A DNA stretch of 64,000 nucleotides from assembly GCF_042433895.1 (NCBI RefSeq), contig NZ_JBHLUA010000021.1, forward strand, positions 67,754-131,753. The letters run 5' to 3'. The notes beneath the pieces were generated by a model that was given only the letters and a program-made list of their open reading frames with translations, was not told the DNA's origin and did not search any database. The position numbers were made by a program, and so were the translations under genes. Of the stretch, positions 36,650 through 46,657 are shown one piece after another. This stretch comes from Mesonia maritima. GTDB taxonomy: Bacteria; Bacteroidota; Bacteroidia; Flavobacteriales; Flavobacteriaceae. Positions within the stretch are counted from its first letter, which is position 1. The number at the start of each line of letters is the position of its first letter.

Positions 36650-39600
36650 TTATTCTACGATTAATTTTTTTGAACTTAACTTTTCTGCTGAATGTATTCT
36701 TACAATATAAACCCCTCTCTCAAGATTTAAATTTTGAAGTTGGATTTTTTGGTGTTGACCTGACACCTTTTCTTCCTGAAGAAAAACTTGTTCACCAAGC
36801 ATATTATAAATACCTACCTCAACATTTTCGCCATTAGTTAAGGAAGTCTGAATAGTTAGATTTCCTTCTTTAAATGGATTGGGGTATAAACTAATTTTTG
36901 ATTGATTAAAATCTGGATTTGATAGGGTTTTATTTCTGAAATGAATTGAAAAACGATTAGTTTTCACACTTTCTTCAATTGAAGAATCTACATTGAAATT
37001 TATGGTATTAAGACCTTCAGCTAAAGTTGTTTCAGTTTTAAGGTAATTGTCATATAAAACTGCTTGCTGATTTTCAAAATAAGGAACCTCAACCTTTAAA
37101 TTATAATTATTGAATCTATAGTTGTTATTATAAAAAGCTAGTGAATCATTCGCTGTTGGAAGATTTCTTCTTTCAATACTTAAAATTTTTGAACCGTTTA
37201 CTAAGGCAATATTCTCATCTAAATTTCCAATTTTAGAAGCATCTTTTTCATTATAAGAATTTGAATAATTTTCGCTGAATAAAACCATAAAGCTATCAGT
37301 TAACAATTCTTCCGCATTCGTTAAAGCAACTAATTGAACCGTTAATGTTAAATCTTCATCTTCACTAAAAACTGAGGTAAGATTATCGAATACTTTATGA
37401 CTTTCTTCAAAAACAAGCTCAGGATTTGCACCTCCGGTTGGAGCTACAAAAAATGCTTGATTAGGCTCCAGATACTCATTTGCTGCTGAGCCATCAGAAT
37501 TTGTTCCGGCAGGCAAAGCCACAGTAACATATCCACCTCGAGTTCCTTTATTAGGATCCCAAACATAATATTCGTTGGTATCTATATTTGTACTCGCGCT
37601 AAGAACACTATTCATATTTACAACCGATTGATAAGGATTCCCTACAAAATTAAATTCATTTACATCATCGGTTAAATTTGAAAATATTTGCGTGCCAGTC
37701 ACTAAATTTCCGGTTGTTTTTAATCTAGTATCTGTAGGAGTTGCATCATTATCTGTTACATTTATAGCTCTACTTCCTCTTATCATTAATCGGTAAGGCT
37801 CTCCGGCAGTTAATGAATTAGAATCGGTATTCGATACCGCAGCCCAAGTTTGCGTTGTATTATTAAAGGTAAATAAAGAAGGGCTGCCCGACGGTGTAGC
37901 ATCAAAACCATTTGCCCCAGTGGTAGAACCTGTTATATGAGTACCAAAACCATCATTAGAATTTTCGTTATCACTCGGAAAGTTCGTTCCTGTATTATGC
38001 TGATTTTCTTGCCAATTCTCATTAATTGAAGAAGAAGTTGTTACTGAACTCGAAATAAATCTAAATGCTCTTTTTGCAGGAATAAATCTTTCTACAGTAA
38101 CATTGGGAATACTGGAGGAAGTGTTAATTGGACCTAAAGTACCTGTGTTTTGAATAGAAGTACTTTTAAAAATTAAATCTCCATTATTTGTAATATCGCC
38201 ATCTGCAGTAAGATTAGCTGAAATTTCCAACGTAGCTCCTGTATTAATCGTAATATTATTCACTTTAAGATTTTGATCGATTTCTACACTTCCTGAAATC
38301 ACCTCAATATTATCGTTACTAGTCGCATTACCTACTGGATTTGCAGGAGACCACGAGCCGTTATAGGTATAGGTAATATTAGGAATAGTTATACTTAAGT
38401 CTCTAAAGCGTGTAGAAGCTCCTCCTCCAGTCATTTCAAATTTGATCTTTCCGTTAGATGTATTGTAAGATGATAAATCAATCGTTTCTGTAAAAGTAGT
38501 ATAGCTTCCGGGCACTGAAAAAGTATTTAAATCTATATAACTTACTCCTCCATCATCAGAAATAGAAATAGTAATTTCTTGACCAGAACTACCACCGAAA
38601 TCTTCAAGATCAAAGGATACTTCTAGATTAGTATAGTTTGTGAAATCTATAGTTGGTGTAATTATATTACCGCCTGGACTAAAACGAATATATCCTCCAG
38701 CAGCAGCTTCAAATGTGGTATTATTAAACTCAAAACCAAAGCCAGTAGCTTCATCCCAATCGGTTTGATCTCGTAAACCATTCGTATATGGAAGATTAAA
38801 TTCTTCAATAACCGTACCTTCAAGATTTATACTGATATTACTTGCCGATCCGCCAGAAACTATAACGGTGGCATTATAGTCTCCAATAGCTAAACCTGCA
38901 ATTAATCTAGCATAAATAGTCGTAGACGAACCGTCATAATTATTTAAGGTAATTGAATTTGAATAACCACTAGATTGCTGTGTAGATATTTCAAAATCTG
39001 AATTAGCTGGAAGTGTTAAAGTTACATTTGAATTATCTAGATTTTGTCCTGTTACCTCAAAAGAATCTGGCGTAGAAGGACCTTCATTCTCTATGTAATT
39101 TAAACCTGAAACACTTGCCGGAACTCCAAATAATTCTGGCTCGTTGGAGGTAGTTTCTAATTTATATAATAGCAAATTATTCCCAAATGAAGATGAATAA
39201 CACGCAAATCTTGGTGAACCAGTGTTATACCGTAAAACCCTACCCGCTGTTCCTAAGTTTTCTACAGAAAATACTGTATTTGAATAAGTAAAAGACCATC
39301 GTTCTGCATCTGAACCAACAAAAGAACTTTCAGATGAACTATTTCCCGAACCTGAATAAGAAACATATACACCTATTTCTTCATTATAAATAGTTCTTCC
39401 ACTTCCATCTGTTTCAATTTTCCAAACTATAGCTTCATCTGGATTTATTATACTTCCAGAATTCGGACTAACAGCTGTATTTTCAAAATATGAACCCGAA
39501 TTAACATTGTTCATCGCAAAGTTATTATCCTCATCTACGATGACATAATAACCATCAGTTAATTCCGCCAAATTAGTTATCTCTTCAAATTCTCCTAGAC

Positions 39601-39679
39601 CATTATATTGAGACCAACATAAGGTAGAAAAAATGAAACATAGTAAAAATAAGAAATTCTTAAATAATCGTGTTTTCAT
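36650..39679 (-). CDS. Large secreted T9SS cargo protein, module 2
   Basis: A 1009-residue protein with a signal peptide (FLFLLCFIFSTLCWSQ). Its N-terminus (residues ~20-175) has Trp- and Gly-rich beta structure, then a region like the choice-of-anchor/jelly-roll fold (TIDFTNYTNLEVSFDLEDFG). The block TVERFIPAKRAFRFISSSV and following ~190 residues are paralogous to the gene at 33-36 kb (both contain GANGFDATPSG and GTHITGS). It ends with a T9SS type A sorting domain (SLYPNPFKEGNLTI...KKLIVE is its shape). A substrate or adhesion role cannot be read from sequence. Confidence 0.85.
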   Translation of the reverse strand: MKTRLFKNFLFLLCFIFSTLCWSQYNGLGEFEEITNLAELTDGYYVIVDEDNNFAMNNVNSGSYFENTAVSPNSGSIINPDEAIVWKIETDGSGRTIYNEEIGVYVSYSGSGNSSSESSFVGSDAERWSFTYSNTVFSVENLGTAGRVLRYNTGSPRFACYSSSFGNNLLLYKLETTSNEPELFGVPASVSGLNYIENEGPSTPDSFEVTGQNLDNSNVTLTLPANSDFEISTQQSSGYSNSITLNNYDGSSTTIYARLIAGLAIGDYNATVIVSGGSASNISINLEGTVIEEFNLPYTNGLRDQTDWDEATGFGFEFNNTTFEAAAGGYIRFSPGGNIITPTIDFTNYTNLEVSFDLEDFGGSSGQEITISISDDGGVSYIDLNTFSVPGSYTTFTETIDLSSYNTSNGKIKFEMTGGGASTRFRDLSITIPNITYTYNGSWSPANPVGNATSNDNIEVISGSVEIDQNLKVNNITINTGATLEISANLTADGDITNNGDLIFKSTSIQNTGTLGPINTSSSIPNVTVERFIPAKRAFRFISSSVTTSSSINENWQENQHNTGTNFPSDNENSNDGFGTHITGSTTGANGFDATPSGSPSLFTFNNTTQTWAAVSNTDSNSLTAGEPYRLMIRGSRAINVTDNDATPTDTRLKTTGNLVTGTQIFSNLTDDVNEFNFVGNPYQSVVNMNSVLSASTNIDTNEYYVWDPNKGTRGGYVTVALPAGTNSDGSAANEYLEPNQAFFVAPTGGANPELVFEESHKVFDNLTSVFSEDEDLTLTVQLVALTNAEELLTDSFMVLFSENYSNSYNEKDASKIGNLDENIALVNGSKILSIERRNLPTANDSLAFYNNNYRFNNYNLKVEVPYFENQQAVLYDNYLKTETTLAEGLNTINFNVDSSIEESVKTNRFSIHFRNKTLSNPDFNQSKISLYPNPFKEGNLTIQTSLTNGENVEVGIYNMLGEQVFLQEEKVSGQHQKIQLQNLNLERGVYIVRIHSAEKLSSKKLIVE

Positions 39680-39976
39680 GCAAATTAGGTTTTAAAAGAT
39701 TGAACACAAATTTAGAAATAGAGCTTAGACCCAGCTTTTACAAAGCATTAAGGCTCTATTATGAATGTGTAAAAAATCTGTTGGTTGTTTCAAATCTACA
39801 GATTTTCTTTTAAAACCCAAATAATATACTGATAACAAAGAGTTTATAAAATTACAAAACCTTCTATAAGCCCTATGAACAGTAATATAACGGTATTAAA
39901 TAAGTTTACTTAATTTTTTCCTTATAATTACATTATTTTAAATTTATTCTCACAACTTATTATATATTGTAGGAAA

Positions 39977-41365
39977 TTATCTTTTTAAGGTAAAATGCGA
40001 TCTAAATTCACGGGGTTGACCGTTATTACGATCTTTATATTCAACTAAAAACCAATAATCATTCGCCGGCATTTGTTTTCCATGATAAGTTCCATCCCAA
40101 CCTGCTTGACTTGGTTTTATAGATTTTAATAATTTACCATAGCGATCGAAGATATGAATTACCGCACTTCTATCTGAACGAAGACTTGTGATATTCCAAG
40201 TATCATTATATCCATCTTGATTAGGTGTAAAAAATTTAGGATAATTAATAATAGTAACCTCGATTACTAATGATTTACAACCACCTTCACTTATGATTTC
40301 TATAGGATAAGTTCCAGGCAACGCATCTATATCATTAAATATATTACTACTTTGAAACGGACCGCCATTAAAGCTGTATTGGTAGTTTCCAGAACCAAAT
40401 ACATCTACCTTTACGGTTTGTCTATCATCAAAATCAAGGGAGACTGAAGCTGTTGCTTTTGTTGGAATAGCTGCTTCTATCACTTCCGCATTTATTAGTT
40501 CCGAGGTACAACCCGTATCTATATTTTTAACTTGAACACTATAATTACCTGTTTTAAGAACAGATAGTTCTGGTTGATTGGTTACCGTTAAAACTTCACC
40601 TTCTTTATACCAAGTAAAACTATAATTTCCGTCATCGGTTTGAGCGAATAAAGTTGCCGGCGAGTTAACTTCACCTGTTTTTTCATCTATACATAAAGAA
40701 GCATCTTCTAAACTCACTACTGGTAAAGGATTAATGAAAATTGTTTTTTCTACGGAATATTCACAAATTCCAATATTAAAATTATAAAGTAATGTGATTT
40801 TTCCTTCTTTTTCCGCAGTAAGCAAGCCTTGATCATCGATACTAGCATTACCTCCTTGTTTAATTATTGTCCAAGTGCCGTTAAGTTGCGTATGAGAATA
40901 CAACGCGGTTTCACCTTCACACAACATATCTGGACCTTGAATAGGATCAAATTGAGGTCCAACATCTAAAGAAACTTCTAAAAACCTTGGATCTCCTGTA
41001 CAGCCAGTAAGCAAGTTTTTTTCAAGTACTTTAAGTGTATAAATTCCGCTTGGAGAATCTTGCCATTCAATTTCAATTTTATTTCCGCTTGAAGTTAAAA
41101 CAAATATTTCTCCCGAAAACTGTGGCTCTAAAACACTCCAATTATAAATTGAATTATCTGAACCATTACCATTATTCTCATTTACATCTACACTATAAAC
41201 AACAGGTTTTTTTTGCTGACAAGGATTAAGGTCTTGTCGAGGAACTTGCTGTTGTGCAAACATTCCTAATGAGAACAATATGAGCATACCGCTCAACCCA
41301 CAGCTTTTTAGAGCTGAAGTTGAAAGGTTTCTTGCGATATGCTTTATTATACTGTTCACGGTCAA
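39977..41365 (-). CDS. T9SS type B (gliding-associated C-terminal) surface protein
   Basis: A 462-residue protein with an unusually long N-terminal signal (hydrophobic LSGMLILFSLGMFAQ at residues ~24-38). Residues ~70-130 (YNWSVLEPQFSGEIF...SGIYTLKVLE...GCTGDP) match the N-terminal domain of the next gene upstream. Ig/PKD-like beta domains follow. The C-terminus KFFTPNQDGYNDTWNI...IFDRYGKLLKSI...WDGTYHGKQMPANDYWFLVEY is the T9SS type B / gliding motility-associated C-terminal domain. It is the last of three codirectional surface-protein genes (gaps 47 and 22 bp) and the only one with a recognisable T9SS domain. Confidence 0.85.
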   Translation of the reverse strand: MTVNSIIKHIARNLSTSALKSCGLSGMLILFSLGMFAQQQVPRQDLNPCQQKKPVVYSVDVNENNGNGSDNSIYNWSVLEPQFSGEIFVLTSSGNKIEIEWQDSPSGIYTLKVLEKNLLTGCTGDPRFLEVSLDVGPQFDPIQGPDMLCEGETALYSHTQLNGTWTIIKQGGNASIDDQGLLTAEKEGKITLLYNFNIGICEYSVEKTIFINPLPVVSLEDASLCIDEKTGEVNSPATLFAQTDDGNYSFTWYKEGEVLTVTNQPELSVLKTGNYSVQVKNIDTGCTSELINAEVIEAAIPTKATASVSLDFDDRQTVKVDVFGSGNYQYSFNGGPFQSSNIFNDIDALPGTYPIEIISEGGCKSLVIEVTIINYPKFFTPNQDGYNDTWNITSLRSDRSAVIHIFDRYGKLLKSIKPSQAGWDGTYHGKQMPANDYWFLVEYKDRNNGQPREFRSHFTLKR

Positions 41366-41412
41366 AAATTGAATTTTAAATTAAACTTGTTCTCTGTTTT
41401 CTTTTCTAGTTA

Positions 41413-42471
41413 TTAATTGTAATTGATAGGTGAAGTCTGTGGCGCTGCAGGTGCTGAATTAATTGTAGCACTTACTGTATTAGACTCACATCCACTAGAA
41501 GTATCTTTTACAACTACATCATAAGTTCCTGGAGCTACATCTGTAAAGAGTGGATTTGTTTGGTAAGTATTTCCACCATCGATACTATATTCCAAACCAC
41601 TACTTCCCGTTGGAGCCGTAATTTCTATACTTCCTGTGGTCTCTCCACATTCTGGTTGAAATTCAGCTACGGTTGGATCTGCAGGAGCTGCAGGTGCCGG
41701 ATCTATGGTTACATTTATAACACCAGACTCACAACCATCTGCATTTTTCACAATTACATCATAATCACCTGCTGGTAAATCATTATATGTCGTAGCTGAA
41801 CTGTAATTATTCCCTCCATCTATACTATATTCTAAACCACTTCCCGTTGGAGCAGTAATCTCTATAGTTCCGCCAGCATCTCCACAGTTAGGTTGAGTAA
41901 CAGACACTGTAGCATCTGCTGGAGCCGCAGGTGCTGGATCAATGATTACATTAGTTGATTCTGATATACATCCTGCTGCATTTCTAGCAATAACCTGATA
42001 AGTTCCAGGCGTTAAATTATTAAAGGTAGTCGCGGTTTGATAGTTATTTCCTCCATCTATACTATATTCTAAACCACTTCCAACTGGCGAGGTTACTTCA
42101 AAACTTCCTGTTTGAGTTGTACAAGTAGGCTGAGTAATTGTTACTACTGGAGCAGTTGGTGTTTCATTTATAGTAACTGTAATTTGTACTGGATCTCCTT
42201 CACAACCACCAGCTCCCATTTCGGTAACTTGAAGTGTGTAGGTGCCAACAGGGGTATTTGCCCAGTCAATTTCTATTTCATTGGTATCATTTCCAGTAAT
42301 TGTGCCTGCAAAACCACCTTCTAAAACCTCCCATTCATACGTAGAACCCGAAGTTTGTGTTACATCATATTGCTCAACATCACCTCCACAAATTTCTTGT
42401 TGTGCAAAGGCCACAGAGCAAAATAAGATCAAAATTGCTGTAATGAGCGGAGTGAATAATTTCTTTTTCAT
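41413..42471 (-). CDS. SprB-like repeat surface protein without sorting domain
   Basis: A 352-residue protein with a signal peptide (LITAILILFCSVAFAQQ). An N-terminal domain YEWEVLEGGFAGTITG...GTYTLQVTEMGAGGCEGDP is shared with the downstream gene. Three tandem ~80-residue repeats of the SprB type follow (GLEYSIDGGNNY...GTYxVxxxNxxGCxS, joined by Pro/Ala linkers). It stops right after the last linker (APQTSPINYN) with no type A or B sorting domain. No frameshift into the next gene is apparent, since that gene has its own signal peptide. It may be periplasmic or held by its T9SS-sorted neighbour; both are inference. Confidence 0.8.
   Translation of the reverse strand: MKKKLFTPLITAILILFCSVAFAQQEICGGDVEQYDVTQTSGSTYEWEVLEGGFAGTITGNDTNEIEIDWANTPVGTYTLQVTEMGAGGCEGDPVQITVTINETPTAPVVTITQPTCTTQTGSFEVTSPVGSGLEYSIDGGNNYQTATTFNNLTPGTYQVIARNAAGCISESTNVIIDPAPAAPADATVSVTQPNCGDAGGTIEITAPTGSGLEYSIDGGNNYSSATTYNDLPAGDYDVIVKNADGCESGVINVTIDPAPAAPADPTVAEFQPECGETTGSIEITAPTGSSGLEYSIDGGNTYQTNPLFTDVAPGTYDVVVKDTSSGCESNTVSATINSAPAAPQTSPINYN
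41584..42110. repeat. Tandem ~240-bp coding repeats
   Basis: The block ACTATATTCTAAACCACTTC recurs at 41824 and 42061, with a diverged copy at 41584, giving periods of 240 and 237 bp. The units encode the three SprB-like repeats of the 352-residue protein. The high DNA identity makes copy-number change by recombination likely. Confidence 0.8.
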
Positions 42472-42493
42472 AATATTTATTTTTAGCTTTTTT

Positions 42494-43390
42494 TTAATTA
42501 TTATATTGTATCGTTATCGGTTGAGGTTTGGGGTAAACTTTTAGAGTTATTGGACCTAATATGTAGGTACAACCTCCAGAAGTTACTTCACATATATATT
42601 TATTACCATCAAAAATTAAGGGAGTATTCTGTATAGAAAATGCTGGTGTATCAACACCCAAATAATTACCTGCATTAGTTAATGGCACATAAGCTCCATT
42701 ATCAAGCACCTTCCATTGGTATGTCTCAGATTCTTGAGACATCAATAATTCAATTGAATATGCATAAAAAGTGGCGAACTTATTTTCACAAGTGACATTA
42801 TCAACTGGCATGAAACTTACTTCCGGGCAAGGATTTGAAGCACTTCCGTAAAGTGTGAAATCATCTAAACTATAAGTACCATTTCCATTACCGTTTACAT
42901 CAATTTCTATATTTACCGTTCCACTTAAATTATTCATAGGATTAGTAAGAGTAAACGGCCCAACAAAATCTCCTACTTGAGTTGTATTCCCGGTTCCAAC
43001 TTGAAAATTATTTACTCTAACTGTCCAAGACATATTAGCCATTTCTTTTTTACCCCAGAAATTAAGACCACTAATGCTTATAGTTTGTCCAGCCGCTATA
43101 GTTAATGTAAGCGTATATTTAGAACCTCCGTTTATACTCAAACCTAAGGCGTTACCTGTATCCCCTGTTTCTTGAGAAAAATTAAAATTGTACCCGTCAT
43201 TAGACCAAACAGCAGAAGTAATATTTGAATGCATTGTAGGATTTCCACTATACTGGGTTACATTTAATGGAGTTGCTTCAAAAGAATTTTTGTATATTTC
43301 TTGTTGAGCATTCAACATTAAAGTTTGAAGTAAAACGAAAAATAATATGTTATAATTTAGTTTCAAATTCAAATTATCGATTAAGTGCAT
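42494..43390 (-). CDS. Secreted surface protein with Ig-like domain
   Basis: A 298-residue protein with a signal peptide (NYNILFFVLLQTLMLNAQQ). A beta-rich region of ~160 residues (FEATPLNVTQYSG...ISGLNFWGKKEM...VNIEIDVNGNGNGTYSLDDFTLYG) has the look of a secreted jelly-roll module. A Cys-containing Ig-like domain follows (CPEVSFMPVDNVTCENKFATFYAYS...TYQWKVLDNG...YICEVTSGGC). The tail PKPQPITIQYNN resembles the tail of its neighbour (PQTSPINYN). No T9SS domain is present. It is first in the three-gene group ending at 39977. Confidence 0.75.
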   Translation of the reverse strand: MHLIDNLNLKLNYNILFFVLLQTLMLNAQQEIYKNSFEATPLNVTQYSGNPTMHSNITSAVWSNDGYNFNFSQETGDTGNALGLSINGGSKYTLTLTIAAGQTISISGLNFWGKKEMANMSWTVRVNNFQVGTGNTTQVGDFVGPFTLTNPMNNLSGTVNIEIDVNGNGNGTYSLDDFTLYGSASNPCPEVSFMPVDNVTCENKFATFYAYSIELLMSQESETYQWKVLDNGAYVPLTNAGNYLGVDTPAFSIQNTPLIFDGNKYICEVTSGGCTYILGPITLKVYPKPQPITIQYNN

Positions 43391-43668
43391 TATTTGTTCG
43401 ATAAAACTACAAATAAGTTACATATACTCCAAATTTTTAGATAAAATGTTAATTAAATTAACGTTACGTCAGTATTAACAAGCCTTTTGAAAGCATGATT
43501 ATGTTAAAATTGAGTTGTTTTTGACTCATTTTTAATCAGTTAAACGGGTTTTTTAACCGTTAAAACGTCAAATTTACTGTTAAAGTAATCTTAAAGTTGA
43601 AAATTTAAGAAAATAAATGCTCCTTTTTCTCGTTTTAAAATGTTACCGATTTAACATTCAGAAAACGA

Positions 43669-44780
43669 TTAATAGGATTGAAAAATCATGTGCTGATATG
43701 CAGTTAGAAGGTTTTGATATGTTTTTTGAAGAGGGTGTGTTTTTTGTAAAACACTCATTCCTAGTTTCGGAAAGATTTCGTCACAAGATTTTTTGCAGAA
43801 TTTAGCAAGTTGAAGTCCATTTTCTTCAATAAGATCGGTATCAACTTCTTTAACAAGATTAAATTCTTCTACAGCTAGCGAAAGGTTTTGTTCATACTTC
43901 TCTTGTACTATTAAATTTGTTCATACTTCTCTTGTACTATTAAAAGTGTTTGCTTAAAATTCTCACACGCACCTTTTATAAATAAATACCGTTTTGATTG
44001 GTATTCTTGCCAAGTAGATTGTCTTTCTATTAATAATTCTTCAACCTGATTCCAAAAACACTTGCTAATTCCTTTTACTACGGGAACGAAACATATCATC
44101 GCGAAACCTAAAAAAGAAATTTTACTGAGCGAATAGCTGTTCTCTTGAATCACTTGCTGTAAACTAAAAAAATGATTTTCAGTAACTTCTATATTATTAG
44201 CTATAATAGTATGACTACAGGTAAACGGTAATCCAATCATATTCCAATCTCTCCAAATTTCAACTTGTTCTTTGGGAAGTATTACCGCAGTTAATTGATT
44301 ATCTTTAGTAGTGGTGGCTGTAAATAAGGACGCTTGTTCTGCTCCGCTACAAAAAGACCATTTCCCATTAATTGTGTACTTTTCATCTTTTTTTATAGCT
44401 TCTCCGTCAGGTTTTCCGCTTCCGGCAACCAGCGCATTTTCAGAAGAAAAATAATGATCTGCTATTTCATGCGGAAGGAAATCAATAAAATATGCGCCAC
44501 CAACGCCAATTGCTAATAACCAACCCCAATTTCCATCTAAATAAGAAGCATTTTCAATCCATTTTGAAGCAGATAAAAAATCTAACGCTAAACCATTATA
44601 CTTTTCACTTACAAACATTTTAAATAATTTATGCTTGTAATGATGAGATAATGCGGTTTCTGATAATTTACCGAGTGGAAGAATATTTTCAGATTCAAAA
44701 AATAATTTAAAATCGTGATGGTTATTTTTTAACCAAGATTCATCTGATTTTTTTATTGCTGAAATCGCTTCTTCCCACAT
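43669..44780 (-). pseudogene. Acyl-CoA dehydrogenase-like gene broken by a 29-bp tandem duplication
   Basis: The open frame from 44780 stops at 43911 after 289 residues. Removing one copy of the perfect 29-bp direct repeat (43887-43915 / 43916-43944) restores a single frame that continues EKYEQNLSLAVEEFNLVKEV... to a stop at 43669, giving 360 residues, close to the normal size of the family. The readable part has the mid-domain of acyl-CoA dehydrogenases (GSGKPDGEAIKKDEKYTINGKWSFCSGAEQA; INGKWSFCSG is typical). It is adjacent to another broken gene. It could be inactive, or the repeat could be switchable. Confidence 0.85.
43887..43944. repeat. Perfect 29-bp tandem direct repeat
   Basis: Two identical adjacent units (43887-43915 and 43916-43944), beginning TTTGTTCATACTTCTCTTG. 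The length is not a multiple of three, so it frameshifts the acyl-CoA dehydrogenase-like gene that contains it. Confidence 0.95.
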
Positions 44781-44926
44781 ATTATTTTTGAAACGAAGAT
44801 ATTATACTTCTTATTTTATTAAAATGAATTCTACTAGAATTACAGAAAAAGGAAAAAATTGAACTTTTTAATTAACCATATCGTTATAAATAATTAATTT
44901 TATGTCCTTTACCTATACATTTTTGC

Positions 44927-46575
44927 ATGAAAAATTTTCTTTTATCTATCGCATTTATTCTATTTAGCACTATTATTGGTTTAGCGCAAACTTCAGAAAG
45001 TATCTATATTGGTTTTTCTGAGGAAGTAAATTTTCAATAGAATTCTAGTTATAAAGAACAATTACTTTCAGTTAATGGAACTTTTCAAGAATTATTTCAC
45101 GATTATAATTTTACAGTAGAAAACGCAATTCAGTTAGATGAAGAACAATTTCGCTATTTAAAAAGTCAAGCAGAAAAGAAAAATAAATCAACAGAAAGTG
45201 TAGCACGACTTCAACGAATTTTAAAAATCAGTTTTTCTGAAATCTCTTCAGATAAATTAAAACATCTTCAAAAATCACTTATCGAATTCCCAGAAATTCG
45301 ATACGTAGAAATAAAAGAAAAAAATCTTGTTAAACCACCTGCCGATATTCCGCCAGCCACACCAAATTACGAGTCACTTCAAAATTATTTAGGACCAAAT
45401 CCTGGCGTAAATATGAATTATGCCTTTAGTATGGGATTGAGCGGTAGCGGAATTAAACTGAAAGATGTAGAATATGGTATAAATATTTTTCACGAAGAGT
45501 TAAATGAAGGAAAAGTAGCAATTGCTAAAAATTTCGATGTTCATCCATCGGTTTCAGAAGATTTTCTGAAAACGGAACCGCCGCTATTGGAGTAGTTATT
45601 GCAGATAGAGGAACTTATGGAACAACTGGAATGGCTTACGGAACAGAGGAAGCAATTTTATATCCTGAATATTCCCTACAATATGGCTATAATAGAGCTG
45701 AAGCAGTAACTGCAGCAATAAATAATAGTGTTGAAGGAGTTGTAATTATGTATGAAATACAAACCGGTGGCGCAGAACCGGGAAATGAAGATTATGTTCC
45801 TGCAGAATATACAAATATAATTTGGGATCTTACAAAAGCCGCAACAGATGCGGGAATTGTTATTGTAGCTGCCGCGGGTAATGGCGCTCAAAATCTTGAC
45901 AGCTCAATTTATTTAAACTATATGAACAGAGGTGACAGCGGTGCAATTATTGTTGGCGCGGGTTCTCCCGACACTTCACATTCAAAATTACAATTTAGTA
46001 CGTTTGGTAGCCGCGTTGATGTTCAAGCTTGGCGTTACAACGTATATACTACGGGTTATGGAGATCAAGCAATGGTGGGAAATGATTTTAACCAAAATTA
46101 TACCGCGTTTTCAGGTACAAGTTCGGCTACTCCAATTGTTACTTCTTGTGTAATTGTTTTGCAATCGTATTATCATCAATTAACAGGAAAGTACCTTAGC
46201 GGAATAGAACTTCGGAATATTTTAAAAACTACCGGGATTCCACAAGGAGATTTTTCAGGAAATATTGGTCCGTTCCCAAATATGCCCAATGCGATTTCTT
46301 ATATTAATGACAACTTAGCAACAAATAATTATATTGAAGAAGCAAAACTTCTTCTTTTTCCTAATCCATTTGAAGATAAAATTACAATTCGATTACCTAA
46401 ATCGATTTCAGGAGAAAAAATAATTAAATTGTATGATGTAAAAGGAAGACAAATTTTAACTTCAACTATGAATTCTTACACAAAAACAATCGCTACCGAT
46501 AATTTAGCAAACGGAGTTTATTTTCTACACGTTCATACTTCAGATAAAATATTCACAAAAAAAATTGTGAAATAA
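44927..46575 (+). pseudogene. Decayed secreted subtilase (S8) with T9SS domain
   Basis: Reading from ATG 44927 gives a signal peptide (MKNFLLSIAFILFSTIIGLAQ), then an amber codon at 45038-45040 (codon 38), then a propeptide and catalytic Asp region (LKDVEYGINIFHEEL). A frameshift near 45563 (probably one T lost from GATTTTTCTG) leads to SENGTAAIGVVIADRG, where the catalytic His of HGT is Asn. After that the frame is open to 46575 with VAAAGNG, the Ser region FSGTSSATPIV and a T9SS type A domain (LLFPNPFEDKITI). Adding one base gives 550 codons. Three independent lesions argue for a true pseudogene. Confidence 0.9.
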
Positions 46576-46657
46576 GGTATTCAGCAAAAACAAAAATATT
46601 TTTTGAAGTAAATTTTTCAGCTTGAAAAACCGAAATATTTAAATTTTGAGAAAGGAA

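Noticed and set aside
41365..41413. A frameshift joining the 352- and 462-residue surface proteins into one gene
   Set aside because: The downstream gene has its own start, signal peptide and N-terminal domain homologous to that of the upstream gene, so they are tandem paralogues and not two halves.
43500..43590. Hairpins around AACGG...CCGTT as a terminator
   Set aside because: Short stems without a T tail on the minus strand, where a terminator for the broken acyl-CoA dehydrogenase gene would be needed.
43617..43805. 62-codon plus-strand frame
   Set aside because: Antisense to the restored C-terminus of the acyl-CoA dehydrogenase-like gene; no family resemblance.
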